Origin: Rotaria macrura
Taxonomy: Eukaryota > Rotifera > Eurotatoria > Philodinida > Philodinidae
Direction: 5' to 3'
Assembly: GCA_900239685.1 (NCBI GenBank)
Contig: OENT01000094.1
Coordinates: 62,001 to 126,000, forward strand
DNA: 64,000 nt
Below are positions 1-12,476 of this stretch, piece after piece (position 1 is the stretch's first letter; the number at the start of each line of letters is the position of its first letter). The notes below the pieces were generated by a model. That model ran no database searches. It saw only the letters and a list, made by a program, of their open reading frames with translations, and was not told the DNA's origin. The translations under genes were made by a program, and so were the position numbers.

Positions 1-718
1 GATTTAGATAAAGATAGAAATTTAGAAATAGATTTAAGTTCGGACAATTATATATATATATATATATTATAATTTTAATTAAAATTTCACTTGAAGAAAA
101 GCGTGAATGAAAATTCTAGAAGATAGTAAAAAAATGACTTCTCAGTATATAAATAAAGCCAAACCTTTGGAAAGCCTTTCATGAACCATTGTAATCATCG
201 CTCATATCGTTAATCACTTTCTCATATTTAGTAAAAAATGTTTACTTCCTTGAATATCCATATGTATGAAGTGAACAGATTATTTTCGATAATAAATTCA
301 ACATTAGCGAATTTCGTTTAATAAATTATTTATGAATCTGTTGACAATAACATCGATAAGTTTCTCTCTAGAAGTCATGACATATGGTAAATAGTATTTT
401 TTCCGACTTTAACTTCACTGGCTACAATTTCCATCGAATATGGACGGAAAAAATCCGAACCGAATTTGATCTATTCTATATAGAATATATTTTCAAAATG
501 AATTAGTACATTCATGACTTGATTGATCACCATTTAAATTGGGAATCAACGAACAAGATTACCATATCGGTTACTTATTGTATTAGTTGAATCAATGTGG
601 ATGACGGTCATAGAGTTTATACGTGCTGATTTCAGAACATGAGTTTAGATGCTTTTGTCTTTGCAAGTACAAATTATTTTTGACAAAAGACTTCTAGTAA
701 ACAAAAACTACCAAAAAA
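1..718. other. AT-rich sequence without recognisable gene
   Basis: I see no convincing coding exon on either strand. A short (TA)n microsatellite lies near positions 48-69. The right edge abuts a decayed minus-strand coding remnant. Confidence 0.5.
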
Positions 719-1240
719 CTAGGGAAATAAATTTAAATCAATATAACCATCTTCGTCGTCGGATGTATTATCATCTTTACGCGATTTCTTGATCATTGTT
801 TCACTTGACTGTACTGGTATCATTGAAACTAAATCATTACTTGATCTTTTCGTTGTTCCCTTCTTAGCTTGACTAAGTGCTTTCAATAAAGCAAAATCTT
901 GTCTAAGAAACAAGAACTAGTGAAGTTTTTCACCGTCTTAAGTTTTTCTATGCACTCCGAATATCTATCCATTTATTCGCAATACTATCAAATCAATGAT
1001 TTAGTTTTTGCTTAATAGATTTTTCGAGTAAACCAATCAGTTCTTGATTACCTTAACCACTCTGATGATGCTTAAGAACTAACTCTTGCATATTAACTAT
1101 GACTGACAATCACATACTATTGCCGTACATGTTACATGCGGCTAATTTACGGGAAAAATAAATTTGAATTTTTTGCCAATAAGCATCGAAGTTGAAGTCA
1201 AAAGAACATTGGGTCTATCTCAAATGTGAGAATTCAATCG
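719..1240 (-). pseudogene. decayed protein-coding remnant, 3' part
   Basis: On the minus strand, 719-913 is open for 64 codons and ends in an acidic, lysine-rich tail (SDDEDGYIDLNLFP, then a stop). Upstream of it, about 920-1240 reads in one frame as plausible protein (for example YWQKIQIYFSRKLAACNMYG and GLLEKSIKQKLNH). About six in-frame stops interrupt that frame, and a frame change is needed to join the final open part. The piece ends almost exactly where the TA-flanked foldback element at 1245 begins, so the rest of the gene may have been displaced. I do not recognise the family. An alternative is that 719-913 is a true last exon (an acceptor-like TTTCTTAG precedes it) and the rest is chance. 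Confidence 0.35.
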
Positions 1241-1244
1241 CATA

Positions 1245-1935
1245 GAGTACGCTGGGGTAAATCAATGTCATTTTTCAAAGCTTCGTCTTTTTTCTCTAAT
1301 CACTTTTGTATGTTTCGTCGGATAAAAAATGTTTCGCTAACAACTATGTTCAGAAAAGAGTTCTCTATTCAGCTGTATGTTTAGCTTTTCAGAATGTTTC
1401 TCAGGCACGGAGAAGCACTGGTTTTTCAGAACTCACCCACGGCAATGATTGATTTACCCCACACGGGATAAATCAATGGTTCTGGTGATGTCATTGGAGT
1501 AAATCAATTATTCTATATATTTTTACCTGCATTACATAAAAACCTTATCTTTTAAGGTTCCGTGAATCAGACATGAAAATTTTTCATATCATTAGAAAGC
1601 CAAAACATTTTTCTACAATTCTAAACTAATCCAAACTATTTGGAATAGAAGGGAACCACACGCAGAATAAATTTATAAGAGCATCCGAAAAAAGATTTCA
1701 TTGATTTACCCTCATCTGGAGTAAATCAATTATTACCGTGGGTGGGTTCTGAAAACTAGGTGTTGATCTGTGCCTGAGAAACATTTTGAAAAAGCTAAGG
1801 ATACAGCTGGATAGAGAACTATTTTCTCTACATTATTGTTAGCAGAATGGTTTTTATCCGATTAAAAATAAAAAAGTGATTAAAGAAAAAAAGACAAAGT
1901 TTTGAAAAATGTAATTGATTTACCCCAGCGTACTC
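1245..1935. mobile_element. 691-bp foldback element (MITE) with TA target site
   Basis: Both ends carry the same inverted sequence, starting GAGTACGCTGGGGTAAATC at 1245 and its reverse complement ending at 1935. Both ends are directly flanked by TA (1243-1244 and 1936-1937). The inverted arms extend about 225 bp each (about 1245-1470 and 1710-1935) and look roughly 80-85% identical by eye. There is no transposase ORF. A TA duplication with long terminal inverted repeats is typical of non-autonomous Tc1/mariner-type elements; that class assignment is inference. The motif GTAAATCAAT or its complement recurs about seven times inside, counting near-matches. Confidence 0.85.
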
Positions 1936-2076
1936 TACTGATAGGAGAACGTCAAATTATACTACAGAAAAGAAACAAAAATATTCTTATATAATTGCAA
2001 AGAACTTTTTCTTTCTTTAATACTGGTACTAGCGATCATCATAATAGTTGGTTTCATACTGTCATATAACGAAAAC

Positions 2077-2886
2077 ATGTCAGTCTTATTTGCAATCATG
2101 ATATATCGTGTACTGTTATTATCAAGATGCATTAACAGTCAAAAATATCCGTACGATTCAACGTGCAATTGTACTTCAATATCATCGAATGGAAATGTTT
2201 GTCTTCAATATACTTGTGTGACACAGCAACGAACACCAGCATGTTTTCCTGGTCGCAGTTTTGTTATTACTGAAAATGGTCAAGAGAAATCTTTATCAAC
2301 CATAAGTGTTGGCGAACGTGTACTTGTTATGAACGATGAATATAAATTAATCCATGAACCGATTGAAGGTTTTATTCATTTTAAACGAAATGGATTATTT
2401 AGTTTTTTATTAATCAACATAGAAATTGACGATAATCAAACTATGACAACATCTTTATACATATCAGTAAATCATTTAATATTCTTAGCAAATGATACTG
2501 ACTGGACATCCGCTATATTTGCTGGTCAACTTCATTCTGGTGATTGTATCAAGTATTTTTCTAAAAATAGACTTATATCAGCTAAAATTCAAAATATCTA
2601 TTTAACAACAGAGGAAGGTTATTATGCACCACTGACACCGTCAGGTACAATCATTATTGACAATGTTTTAGTTTCAAATTATGCATCAGTCAATAATCAT
2701 AAGTTAGCTCATTATGTGATGAAAATATATCGATGGTGGATTTATTTGTTTGGATCGAATAAAATTAATGAAAATATTCATTGGATATTAAGATGTATTG
2801 AACGACTAGTTCAATGGTATGGTATTGAAAACATCGGGCAAAGTTCGATGTTCGATGGTGTATTTCATGTATCGGATACTATTTGA
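2077..2886 (+). CDS. secreted Hint (Hog) domain protein without a hedgehog signalling domain
   Basis: A single-exon 269-aa protein. Residues about 4-17 are hydrophobic and could act as a signal peptide. A short Cys-rich stretch follows (CNCTS near 30, YTC near 47). The hedgehog-type Hint domain runs from Cys56 (motif ACFPGRSFV) to about residue 207. Visible Hint motifs are the nucleophile Cys56, VGERVLVM near 78-85, the conserved His at 133 (SVNHLIFL), and the C-terminal Hog block YYAPLTPSGTIIIDNVL (182-198). In Hedgehog this domain cleaves itself at the Gly-Cys or equivalent bond and transfers a sterol. Here the residue before Cys is Ala, and the usual T-x-x-H is S-x-x-H (Ser130, His133), so activity is uncertain. 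No N-terminal Hedge domain is present. Residues 208-269 match nothing I recognise. Confidence 0.85.
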   Translation: MSVLFAIMIYRVLLLSRCINSQKYPYDSTCNCTSISSNGNVCLQYTCVTQQRTPACFPGRSFVITENGQEKSLSTISVGERVLVMNDEYKLIHEPIEGFIHFKRNGLFSFLLINIEIDDNQTMTTSLYISVNHLIFLANDTDWTSAIFAGQLHSGDCIKYFSKNRLISAKIQNIYLTTEEGYYAPLTPSGTIIIDNVLVSNYASVNNHKLAHYVMKIYRWWIYLFGSNKINENIHWILRCIERLVQWYGIENIGQSSMFDGVFHVSDTI

Positions 2887-4247
2887 ATGATTTCTGTTTA
2901 TTTCTTCACATAAATTTGAATAAACTTCTCTCTTTCGCCACAATAAAAATTCCATCATTGAAAATACTCCAATCGAAATCAATCACCTTTCACTAAGTAA
3001 TAAATCACTCAAAACAAGTACTGAAAAAGTAGTTTCTATTCAAAATTTTATTTTTCTACAATGAATACTTTTGCTATAGAAAGGTAATATTACATTTTAA
3101 TGTCAATTCATGCAAACATATAGTATATAATTTCCTTTTAAACATGAGTAATATTACCTTGAAAAATGTATATTTTCGAACGTCGTTTGATATATATCCA
3201 ATGATTGAAACGAACAAATTTGATGTAATTATTCGTGTATTTTATTTTCTTCTCATCGTAATTTCATTACAGTTGATGATGATGTGTATTAATTCTTTAT
3301 TATTTGGAGAAAAAAACAAGAAAAAAAAAAGAATCGCCTGTTTTTGCTCTTTTTTTCCTTTTTGCAGAATCATGTCATATTTTGTCTATCATCATCGGAA
3401 CGATGATTATCGTCAATTCAACCGTGCTCAATCTCGGCCGCCACGCTACGCAAAAAGAGAGAGAAAAAGCCACCCACGCTGTCTCATTGACAATAGTTAC
3501 AACCACACAGAACTATCGATCAACAAATTGTGTTTTTTTCGGCCTAGTGTCTTGGCTGTTGTCTTGGAAAAAAAATCTGTAATCTAATAAATGAATTGTC
3601 TGGCTACTGTTGCAAGGAAAACCTTCGTCGTTAAACTGTTAGTGCATGCATTTTTAGATAGAAGAGGATGATAGTTCATCATTAGAAGCAAAACGAGGAA
3701 AAAGAAGAGGAAAAAAACTGGAGATGAAAAGAAAAAAACTGAACGACATAGAAAATAACATGTTGCTCATTGTGATAGAACTGGCGTTGAGATAAAGAAA
3801 CGGGAACGAACATCATCCGTAGAATACAAACATACGATCAACTATCTCGTAAGTGAATACTAAATAAATGTTGACAGAAAATTAATCGAGAAGAAAACTA
3901 TTTTATTCATCGATAGTGGTAAAAAAATTGAAAGAACGTCAAATGACTACGTTACTTTTTCTTTTACAAATAATTCATGAATAATACTATCTTTGTATGA
4001 CACTTCAACATTCCTTTTTCTATTTGTTCACCCTTCTTCGATTACCTTCCTTTTCCAAAAAAAGAATGCATCCGGTTTAAAGAAATGATTCTTTCGGATG
4101 CATAAAAAGAGCCCAAAGGAATATATATATATATCTGTATGTGAGTGAGTGTGTGCATGCGTCTTGTATAAATGTAAATTGCTATTGTAGTTTTGTTCGT
4201 GATTAATTTCGATATGTGACATGCATACGATACAGTCATTTTAGAAC
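2887..4247. other. spacer between Hint gene and choline transporter
   Basis: This stretch is AT- and homopolymer-rich. The plus-strand frame 3144-3587 is open, but it has low-complexity Lys/Phe composition and no domain I recognise, so I do not call it. A short (TA)n run sits near 4120-4133. The region presumably holds the 3' end of the Hint transcript and the promoter and 5' UTR of the choline transporter. Confidence 0.5.
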
Positions 4248-6308
4248 ATGGTGGTACATCTTGGTGGCCTTGCGGCCGTTGTTGTTTTTTATGTTCTTAT
4301 ACTAATGGTGGGAATATGGGCTGGACGTAAACAAAAATCATCAGAAAAATCACCCGATACAGAAGAAATAATGTTAGCAGGACGAAACATAGGTTTACTG
4401 GTTGGGATATTTACCATGACAGCAACATGGGTTGGCGGTGCATATATTAATGGTACTGCTGAACAAGTTTTTTCAACGGGTCTTCTTGCATGTCAAGCAC
4501 CATTAGGTTACGCTATTAGTTTAGTAGTTGGAGGATTATTATTTGCACGACCGATGCGTGATGCCGGATATGTGACTATGCTTGATCCGTTTCAACGTAA
4601 ATATGGTCAAAGAATGGGCGGATTATTATTCATACCTGCGTTATTAGGAGAAGTATTCTGGTCAGCAGCTATTCTATCAGCATTGGGAGCAACAATTAGT
4701 GTCATTTTTACGGATGTTTCAACAGTAGCATCAATCATTATATCAGGTAACAGTGTTCAATTGATTATCGGGAAAAAAACTTCATCTTGTTATTTTAATA
4801 TACGTAGCCACTGTAGTTATTATTTACACACTTTTTGGTGGCTTGTATTCTGTTGCTTATACGGATGTTGTTCAACTTGGATTTATCTTTGTTGGACTTT
4901 GGGTGACTATTCCATTCGCTATGAGACATCAAGGTGTCGGTAGTATTATTACTACATGGCCGGAATGGCGAGGACATATTGATAAATCTCAAATTGTTGA
5001 ATGGCTCGATAGTATGTTGCTATTGATTTTTGGTGGAATACCATGGCAGGTATGTATGATGGCAGAGTATTCTTTATTACCATAGAAAAGAAAATATTTT
5101 TCAATCTTAATCATTCGGAAGTGTTTTTTGCCAATCAGAAACAGTCTGATAATCTAATTTTAGTATTGAGAATAATGTCTCGTTTTAACATATGAAAATC
5201 GAACAACTGATGATACACTTTCTTGTTGTTGTCTTATTCTATTTAAGGTTTATTTTCAACGCGTTCTCTCAGCTAAATCAGCTAAGAAAGCCATGTATCT
5301 ATCATTTTGTGCTGCTATTGGTTGTATTGTTTTGGCTATACCACCTGTACTGATTGGAGCTATTGCTAAATCGACTGGTTGGTCTTGATGTTTTTAATGT
5401 TCTTTAATTTGAAATATATGTGTACTGATGTCAATTTTTCAGATTGGAATATGACCGATTACGATATCAAAAAAGATATAACGGCTCCTGAAGCAACAAA
5501 ATTAATTTTACCATTAGTTCTATTACATCTATGTCCGAAATTCATTGCATTTGTTGGATTAGGTGCTGTTTCTGCTGCGGTCATGTCAAGTGCTGACTCA
5601 AGTGTACTCAGTGCTAGTTCGATGTTTGCTCGAAATGTTTGGAAACTTGTCTTTCGTGATCAAGTATATAATTAATTCATGTTTATTACTCTTAAAGAAA
5701 TTTTTGTGTTGAAATTTTCATTTCCATAGGCATCTGAACGAGAAGTTTTACTTGTCATGCGTATTGGAATACTATTAGTTGGAATAGGAGCTGCTGGCAT
5801 AGGTATTCTTGTATCATCAATTTATATTCTTTGGTATTTATGTTCGGATCTTGTTTATGTCATACTTTTTCCACAATTGCTTTGTGTTGTTTATGTCACA
5901 CATTCAAATACTTATGGTTCATTATCAGCATACATAACAGGCTTTTTGTTTCGCATTCTTATCGGTGAATCTTCATTAGGTATTCCGAAACTCATCGATT
6001 TTGGTCCATATATTCCACCCAAAACTTTTTGCATGCTTATAAGTCTCTCAACAACATTAATTGTTTCTTATCTAGCTAAATATCTCTTTGAAAACCGTAT
6101 TTTACAACCTAAATATGATATTTTTCATTGTCTTATTGATATACCAACTGAAGTCCTACCATTAAAAGAAAGTGTAACAACAGAGGAATTGCAATATAAA
6201 GTTATTAAACCAATAGCTGGACAAGAATATTTAACTGAACCAACCATGATGATTAATAATTCTTTTTCACACAGTCAAGATATTATAAATTCACATGGAA
6301 AAAATTAA
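4248..6308 (+). CDS. SLC5A7: high-affinity choline transporter (SLC5 family, CHT1)
   Basis: Five exons (4248-4746, 4808-5049, 5248-5377, 5443-5663, 5730-6308) give a 556-aa protein; all junctions are GT-AG and in phase. The family is a Na+/Cl--coupled plasma-membrane transporter that takes choline into cholinergic nerve endings for acetylcholine synthesis. Diagnostic blocks in order are [20 protein letters not shown] and [10 protein letters not shown] in exon 1, [33 protein letters not shown] in exon 2, [13 protein letters not shown] across the exon 2/3 join, [16 protein letters not shown] in exon 4, and [20 protein letters not shown] plus [11 protein letters not shown] in exon 5. The length is close to the usual ~580 aa, with a hydrophilic C-terminal tail. 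The start ATG at 4248 begins [15 protein letters not shown], which aligns with the N terminus of animal CHT1. Other SLC5 members do not share the [14 protein letters not shown] context this closely, so I am confident. Confidence 0.95.
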
Positions 6309-6872
6309 TTAAAATAATCATCGTATGTATTCATATAGTGTTATCCCCACCGGTGAATGTTGTTTTATTGATCGTTCAGTTTATTTTTTTTTCTATGCTT
6401 GCTCTCCTTACATATCATTTATTTAATAATTAATAGTCGATGAGTAAACCAAAGACAAACTTCTATGGAAATACTTTTCAAACATAAATTTTTTTCTTAT
6501 TTATTTTGTGAGTAGTCAGATGACTAGTGATTACAAACCATACATATCATAATATTATTAATCATTTTTGCCATAACATACATATCAAATCACCTGCTAT
6601 CAAAGAATGAATTCATACATATCAAAAAAAAGTCTTTTTTCGTCTTTTCTTTTCTTTTTTGCTGTTGTTTACTGTTGTATTTTCCTTGTCATTTTTTCCT
6701 TTTGATTTTATTTTTAAAATAAATAATCTCATTGTTCTTCACCTTGTGATTCAATTTTTCTTTTATTTACAAAACAGAATACGCGACACACACACATACA
6801 ATGTTTGTCACTCCGTTTGTTTTTTTCCTTTATCAGCTTTGACAGAACAATTAAAATTATGAAAAACCTATT
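6309..6872. other. intergenic spacer, convergent gene ends
   Basis: The choline transporter (+) and the DUF547 gene (-) converge here. The sequence is T-rich with no coding signal that I trust. It presumably holds the 3' UTRs of both genes. Confidence 0.6.
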
Positions 6873-9282
6873 CTATTGATCATTATCGATGTGAGCTATT
6901 TGAGGTATTAAATTATCATGATGATTTAATATCCAATTATATATTTTATAAGATATACGTAAACTGTCTTTGGCACCGTGTCGATCAAGTATTGTTTTCA
7001 GTAATGATTGCTTCGGTTCATCAATATACTTTGTTATCCATCTGGAAAAAAGAATGATAGATTTGCAAAAACAAAAGAAGAAACATATGAAGACAACCGA
7101 TTCTATCAAAGAAACAAAATGATTCGACTGACCTTAAAACTTCAAAATCTGATCTACCAAAATCATTTCGATACCAAAGAAATACTTTTGGTAAATGAAC
7201 CTCACTAGTGGCTGGTATAATATCAATATCTGAATTACAGAATGATGTAGTTGCCATGTTTAAAGTTTTTTCAATAGTAGTTGATGAATAAATAGCTATT
7301 TGTGGAGATGAACGCGCACCACAGTTAAGTGTAAAATGAATGCGTGGATCACAACGGCGCATGGAATATTTTGCACGAGGATCATTAAATGTAAAATGAC
7401 GTTGTGTACAATTAGAATGTGGCTTATTACCTTGATAAAAAAAGGAAACAAGAGATATTTTCTAGGAAAAAAATCCTGCCATGTTCAAGGCAAACCTCGA
7501 AGTATGCCATGTAAAATATCATCTAATGAATACATATGTAGACCAATTTTATATGCTGTTGTTTTCGAAAATTGATTTAAATCGAGAACAGATTTTGGCA
7601 TATCATTTAACGATGCTATACCATGAATTGTTAATAAATTGTACAGATCTTAGAAAGACAAGTATAAAGAACAAAAAAAATTAGAAGTGTGATTTTTTTT
7701 GTTTTCTTTAGAAAATATAATTAATTGTAAGTATTACTGATAAAAAATGTTTTGCGTTCATTTTCTGTGACATTGTCAAGGCTGATTGTTGCCAAATGTT
7801 TCGCCATTTCACATAAATCATTATAGATAGCATTTCTATGCAATTGGTAATAGTTAACTAAGCGTCCAGATGGATCAATAAACATTGATTTTAGACTAAA
7901 TTATTATGACATATACGAAGAAAGAAAAACTGTAAGACAATATTTTTTATTTATTTACTTTAACATTTTTCTTTGTAATTCAATTGAATATTGTACAGCA
8001 TTATAGGCATTTTTTGATTTTAACTCATTTTCATCTTTTGCTGTTTGTTGTCCTTCTTTCACTGTAGGTTTACTTATAGTTATATGTTCCGATTGTGGCC
8101 AATTAAGGACGTTAAGGAAATGTATGTTTTCGATTCCATCAGATGTTGTCGAGCATAATCCATTGACTACTTTGACTCGATCTAATTCGATTATAGACAA
8201 ATAAAAAACTGGTCGATAGCATCAATAATAAAGTAAAGTTAATCTTGTTTTCTTTTTTTTATTCCCCTGTTGTTGTTTGCCGGAAAAAGAAAACTTTAAA
8301 AACACAATCATCAACATATTTCTATTTTCTATAGTTGAAAGACTCTTACAACAACTCTTACTGCAAATCAAATCAATAATAAACAATCATCAATGTGAAG
8401 TACTGAAAAAACAAAAAACCATCGTGACATAATATGACACGAATTTCCGTTATAACTGAGCATGGTATGAAGATGTGTCACAATAGCAATGAGACAGCAT
8501 TGTATAAATAATTATGCTAATGTGCGTGTTTTATATTTTAAAAAAAGGACACTTTTATCTAATTAAACGTCATATTGAGATATCGCGAAGTAGATGGCTA
8601 AAGGGTGCACATAAATGTTGATGACATTTCTGTCAATATGATTGCTTCAACGACAATAAAACAAGGAGCTCTCCAGTGACTTAGAAGCTCAGCTATTAAT
8701 CATGAACAATTATTGGGCTTGCATCCGCGCGTTTCAACATTACTGAAATTAATTTTACTATGTACGAACAATTTATCAATCTATGGCTATGACAACTATT
8801 GTTATTCAAGTGATAATTGAATGTGCATAATAGACATGCCGCGTGTTTTGTTTGTATGAAGTAAAATGAAATCAATAGAATTATTCTTTTGATATGTTTC
8901 ATCGAGAAATCATTCTGATGAAAGTTTTCTTATGCAGAAAGACGACATACTTCATAGAACAAATATCACAGAGAAAGAGAGAAAAAAAAAGAAATGAATA
9001 GTAGGAAAGCAAAAAGACATAAATAAACTAATTGAGTTGTCATAGATCAAGTTTTGATTATTTATATACAGTACTCTATAAGGAAAATAGATGGATGTCA
9101 GAACAAAATTTTGACAAAAATATTATGCGTATGAACACCAAAAAATAATGTAGGTCGTCAAAATAACTTTTAATCATCTTTTCGAATGAAAATTATTAAA
9201 GCAAAAAAAAAAACCTATGTATATACTAACATGTGTACTTACAAAAGGGTCTTGTACTGCTCGATCGATTAGAACGAGACAT
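6873..9282 (-). CDS. DUF547-domain protein
   Basis: Six exons on the minus strand (9243-9282, 7959-8208, 7738-7895, 7496-7648, 7133-7430, 6873-7041) give 355 aa with every intron phase consistent. The first exon is only 40 bp (MSRSNRSSSTRPF) with a strong GTAAGT donor, and is separated from exon 2 by a 1,034-bp intron; this first-exon link is the least certain part. The DUF547 core is clear: MFIDPSGRLVNYYQLHRN, then ERKTFFINLYNLLTIHGI (the N-x-Y-N-x-L-x-I-H-G signature), then CDPRIHFTLNCGARSSP, then PKVFLWYRNDFG. DUF547 is a widespread domain of unknown biochemical role, with conserved His, Asn and Cys residues that suggest an enzyme. In plants and animals it often accompanies glutaredoxin, DEP or coiled-coil modules. 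No such partner is visible here, and the ~90 N-terminal residues are unrecognised. Confidence 0.85.
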
Positions 9283-12200
9283 ATTTGTTAAGGGTTTGTT
9301 GTTTCTATTATTTTCACTTCAATATGCAGTGTTTTGTTTTGTTATCGCTTATATTAATTGGCTTCCATTAGTAAGCAGTATTGAAACGGCAACCATTCTG
9401 TGAAGATTCAACACACTCGAAATCGTTTTAATGGCACCCGAGCGTCCCATATAGAGAAAAACTTCTTCTACGTAGAGAGAAAATCCAATGACAACACTTC
9501 TTTTTATTTTTTCTCTCCATATCTATCTATTTGCTTGTTTCTCCATCTCTCCCTTCCTCCCTCCCTCTCTCTCTCTCCTTCAGTCTTTGCTTTTGATGTT
9601 GATCACCATCACCTTTTTCTTATTCGTCTTTAGCTGCACTATTATTGACTATAACGAATGTCGTCTTGAGCATGTCGGCAGATGACAGACGGGCGGAAAA
9701 TGAGTGCACTATACAATCGAATAAACTTCAGGATAGCAGTATGTAAGAGTGGCAGAAAGGATGAGCACATCGATAAGAGCTTTGATGAGAAAGAAGACAA
9801 ATGAAAGAAGAGCCGAGATGGATGTCAAGCAAATCAATTTCATTCATGTGCCGTTCATCGTTTGACTAATCATTGTCATCATCAGTACGGAACATCAGCG
9901 ATCCATATGATTATTATGACAAACAAATATACATGTACAAAGCAGTCAGAAGATAAAAAGCAAAACGATAAGATCTTTCATTATATATTTGTATGGATTC
10001 ATTAACGAGCAATTATCGATTCGTTTACTAGGCATTTTTAACGAAGTTCAGGCAGTTTACACTTACGAATCAATGTTTCAGAATCTCACCATGATAAAGC
10101 ATACCTAAAACAACATAAACAATAGTCTTCGTTGTAAACCAAATTTATTTACGAAGAACAGATTCGATTATCAAGTAGTATACTTCATGATATTATTTTG
10201 ATGGGTCTATTGTTTTATATGAATGAACATTTTGTTCAAATAATTATTACTGCAAAAACAAAAAAATAGTGAAATATCAAACGAAAAAATCTCTAGAGAA
10301 CAGCATCATTTCTTGACATTTAAAACGGCTATTGAATTTGTTCTTTATGTTTCTAATCTAGTTTAAACTCTGATAGATGTTGTTCTCGAGATTAATACTA
10401 AGAGAGTATCAATTAATGATGGACTAGTTTTCAATGAACTTTTATCAACAGAAAATATGGAAACTTGATTTTCGTCTAATGAAATCAAAAAATGAATAGT
10501 GAAACAACTGTTTTATGAACAACGAAGCTGTTAAAGAAAAACACTCTATTTGAATTGATGTTTCTTCACGCTTTAATATGATTCAGACACAACAGATAAT
10601 CCTTGAACTAGCGGTTTAAATAAGATAAACATATTCTAATATTGTTCATTGAAAACGCAAAAACTTGACATAAACCTATCGTTACTAGAAATTCAGATCG
10701 AATGGTATCCATCATTTTTGGAACTTTTCGGCAGTATTAAAAAAAATATAAAATTGATGTAAAAATATTTCAATGAAGTACAAATAAATACAAGATCGAC
10801 AAAATGTGTCTTTGTCAAAGGCATGCACGAAACAACTTAATTTCATTCAATTTTGAAGTACAACATTGCAAGACTCTTATTCATGTATTTACTGACACGT
10901 ATAACTTGTGAACGATTAACACAAGACATTGAAAAATGTCAAAATCTTCTTTGGAAATGCCTTAGTAATGTTCAATCAAACACAAGATCTGTATTCTTTG
11001 TGTACTGGAGCATGTTTCGTTAAAATTAGATTTCCCATTCATAAATTATATTAAATTACTTTGCAAGAATTGTTCACTATTATTATGTTTTGAAATTCAT
11101 CGATAAGCTTTTTTCTTGCAATTATGTATGTCTATAGTTACATTGGAATCGAATGATCATTAGCTCTTCCTGTCTCAATGACACTTCTAATGATCGAAAG
11201 TGTTGTATTGTTGAAAAAGCTTGTCTCCGTAGCTAAATTACATGAATATTCACATGCTATAGGATCAGACGATTCATGAAAACATCTTTTCTCCACTGAT
11301 CGATTTATTGTACGATAAAAGAAAAGTTAAAAAATATTATATGAGTTTATTTTGTCATCAATTTAGATTATAGAATATCTCGAACTATCGTCATGATATT
11401 GATTTTTCCAAGAATAAGCTAGAACAAAAATAATATCATCTTGGCGACTTTGACAGTGACATGTTTATTTACATTGACACTACAGATTGATTTGTATTTA
11501 CCTTCTGCAGTAAATAAAAATCAATTCAATCAACAACACACATCGTTTTCCAGACTAGTCGATAAAATCTATGTACTGTAAATTGATTATAAGACAATAT
11601 TGATGAGGTTTTCAATGATCTTGCAAACCTATATGTGAGCATTCTACGATGGAATCCATCAGGATGATAATCTTCGTTATAGTTCATATCTAGCAAGTAG
11701 TGAGACTTTATAATTTAACACTTCTGCCTCTTTAGAAAGTAGTCTGCTTCATATGAACAGGTCACTTTTGAAACTAGGGACAGTTTTGCATCGTACAAAT
11801 AGGAGAAGCGGGCTTTGATTAAAATCTGTCGAAGATTTGCCAAGAAGATTTTTATCTTTAATTTATAGTCATTTAACTGAAATTTGAACTTATTGAAGTT
11901 TATAACAAACACTCTTGTGATCTTGATAAGATCCTGAAAGTTTTTTCTTTCAATGGAAGTTATCGACTTCGATAGTTTCGTTCGTAAGGAGATCTTCACA
12001 GTGCGCAAATCCGCTACTAATTACTTTGTTTATACGATAGCCTTCAATTAACTAAGATAACTATCGATAAGAAAATGCGGATCTAGTTAAAAGCGTTCCC
12101 TCATTAGATGTTCCTTTATATTATCCGTAATGTATGTGTTGTTGGTTGATACTATAGTAATTCTTCCGGTTAATCTACTAGAGTTCGTTAGAACAACATT

Positions 12201-12476
12201 TTTATTTGCTTATCCTTGGCAACAGAAACACTTATACATATATAGCAATATACATAAATACCCGCCAGCATAAAGTGCACACATAGTGTAGTCTATGATT
12301 TGCTGACCCAGACATCGCTTAAAAGTGTTATGCGAATGTATGTGCATGTATACTTGTGTCATATGTTTATACATGTTTTGTATTTTTATAAAATTTTTAA
12401 AAAGTAAATGAGACATAAAACAGATGTTACAAAGGATGCACATATACACATACATAAAAACTGCATCGATGAATAT
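9283..12476. other. gene-free stretch of 3.2 kb
   Basis: I find no exon chain with splice sites and no recognisable protein motif on either strand. A pyrimidine-rich run (CCCTCCCTCTCTCTCTCTCC) is near 9556-9580. Isolated open frames such as 9400-9633 and 11715-12008 show no coding character. Confidence 0.55.

Noticed and set aside
3144..3587. 147-codon plus-strand open frame between the Hint gene and the choline transporter
   Set aside because: Low-complexity Lys/Arg/Phe-rich sequence with no domain, no splice partners and an overlapping rival frame at 3304-3582.
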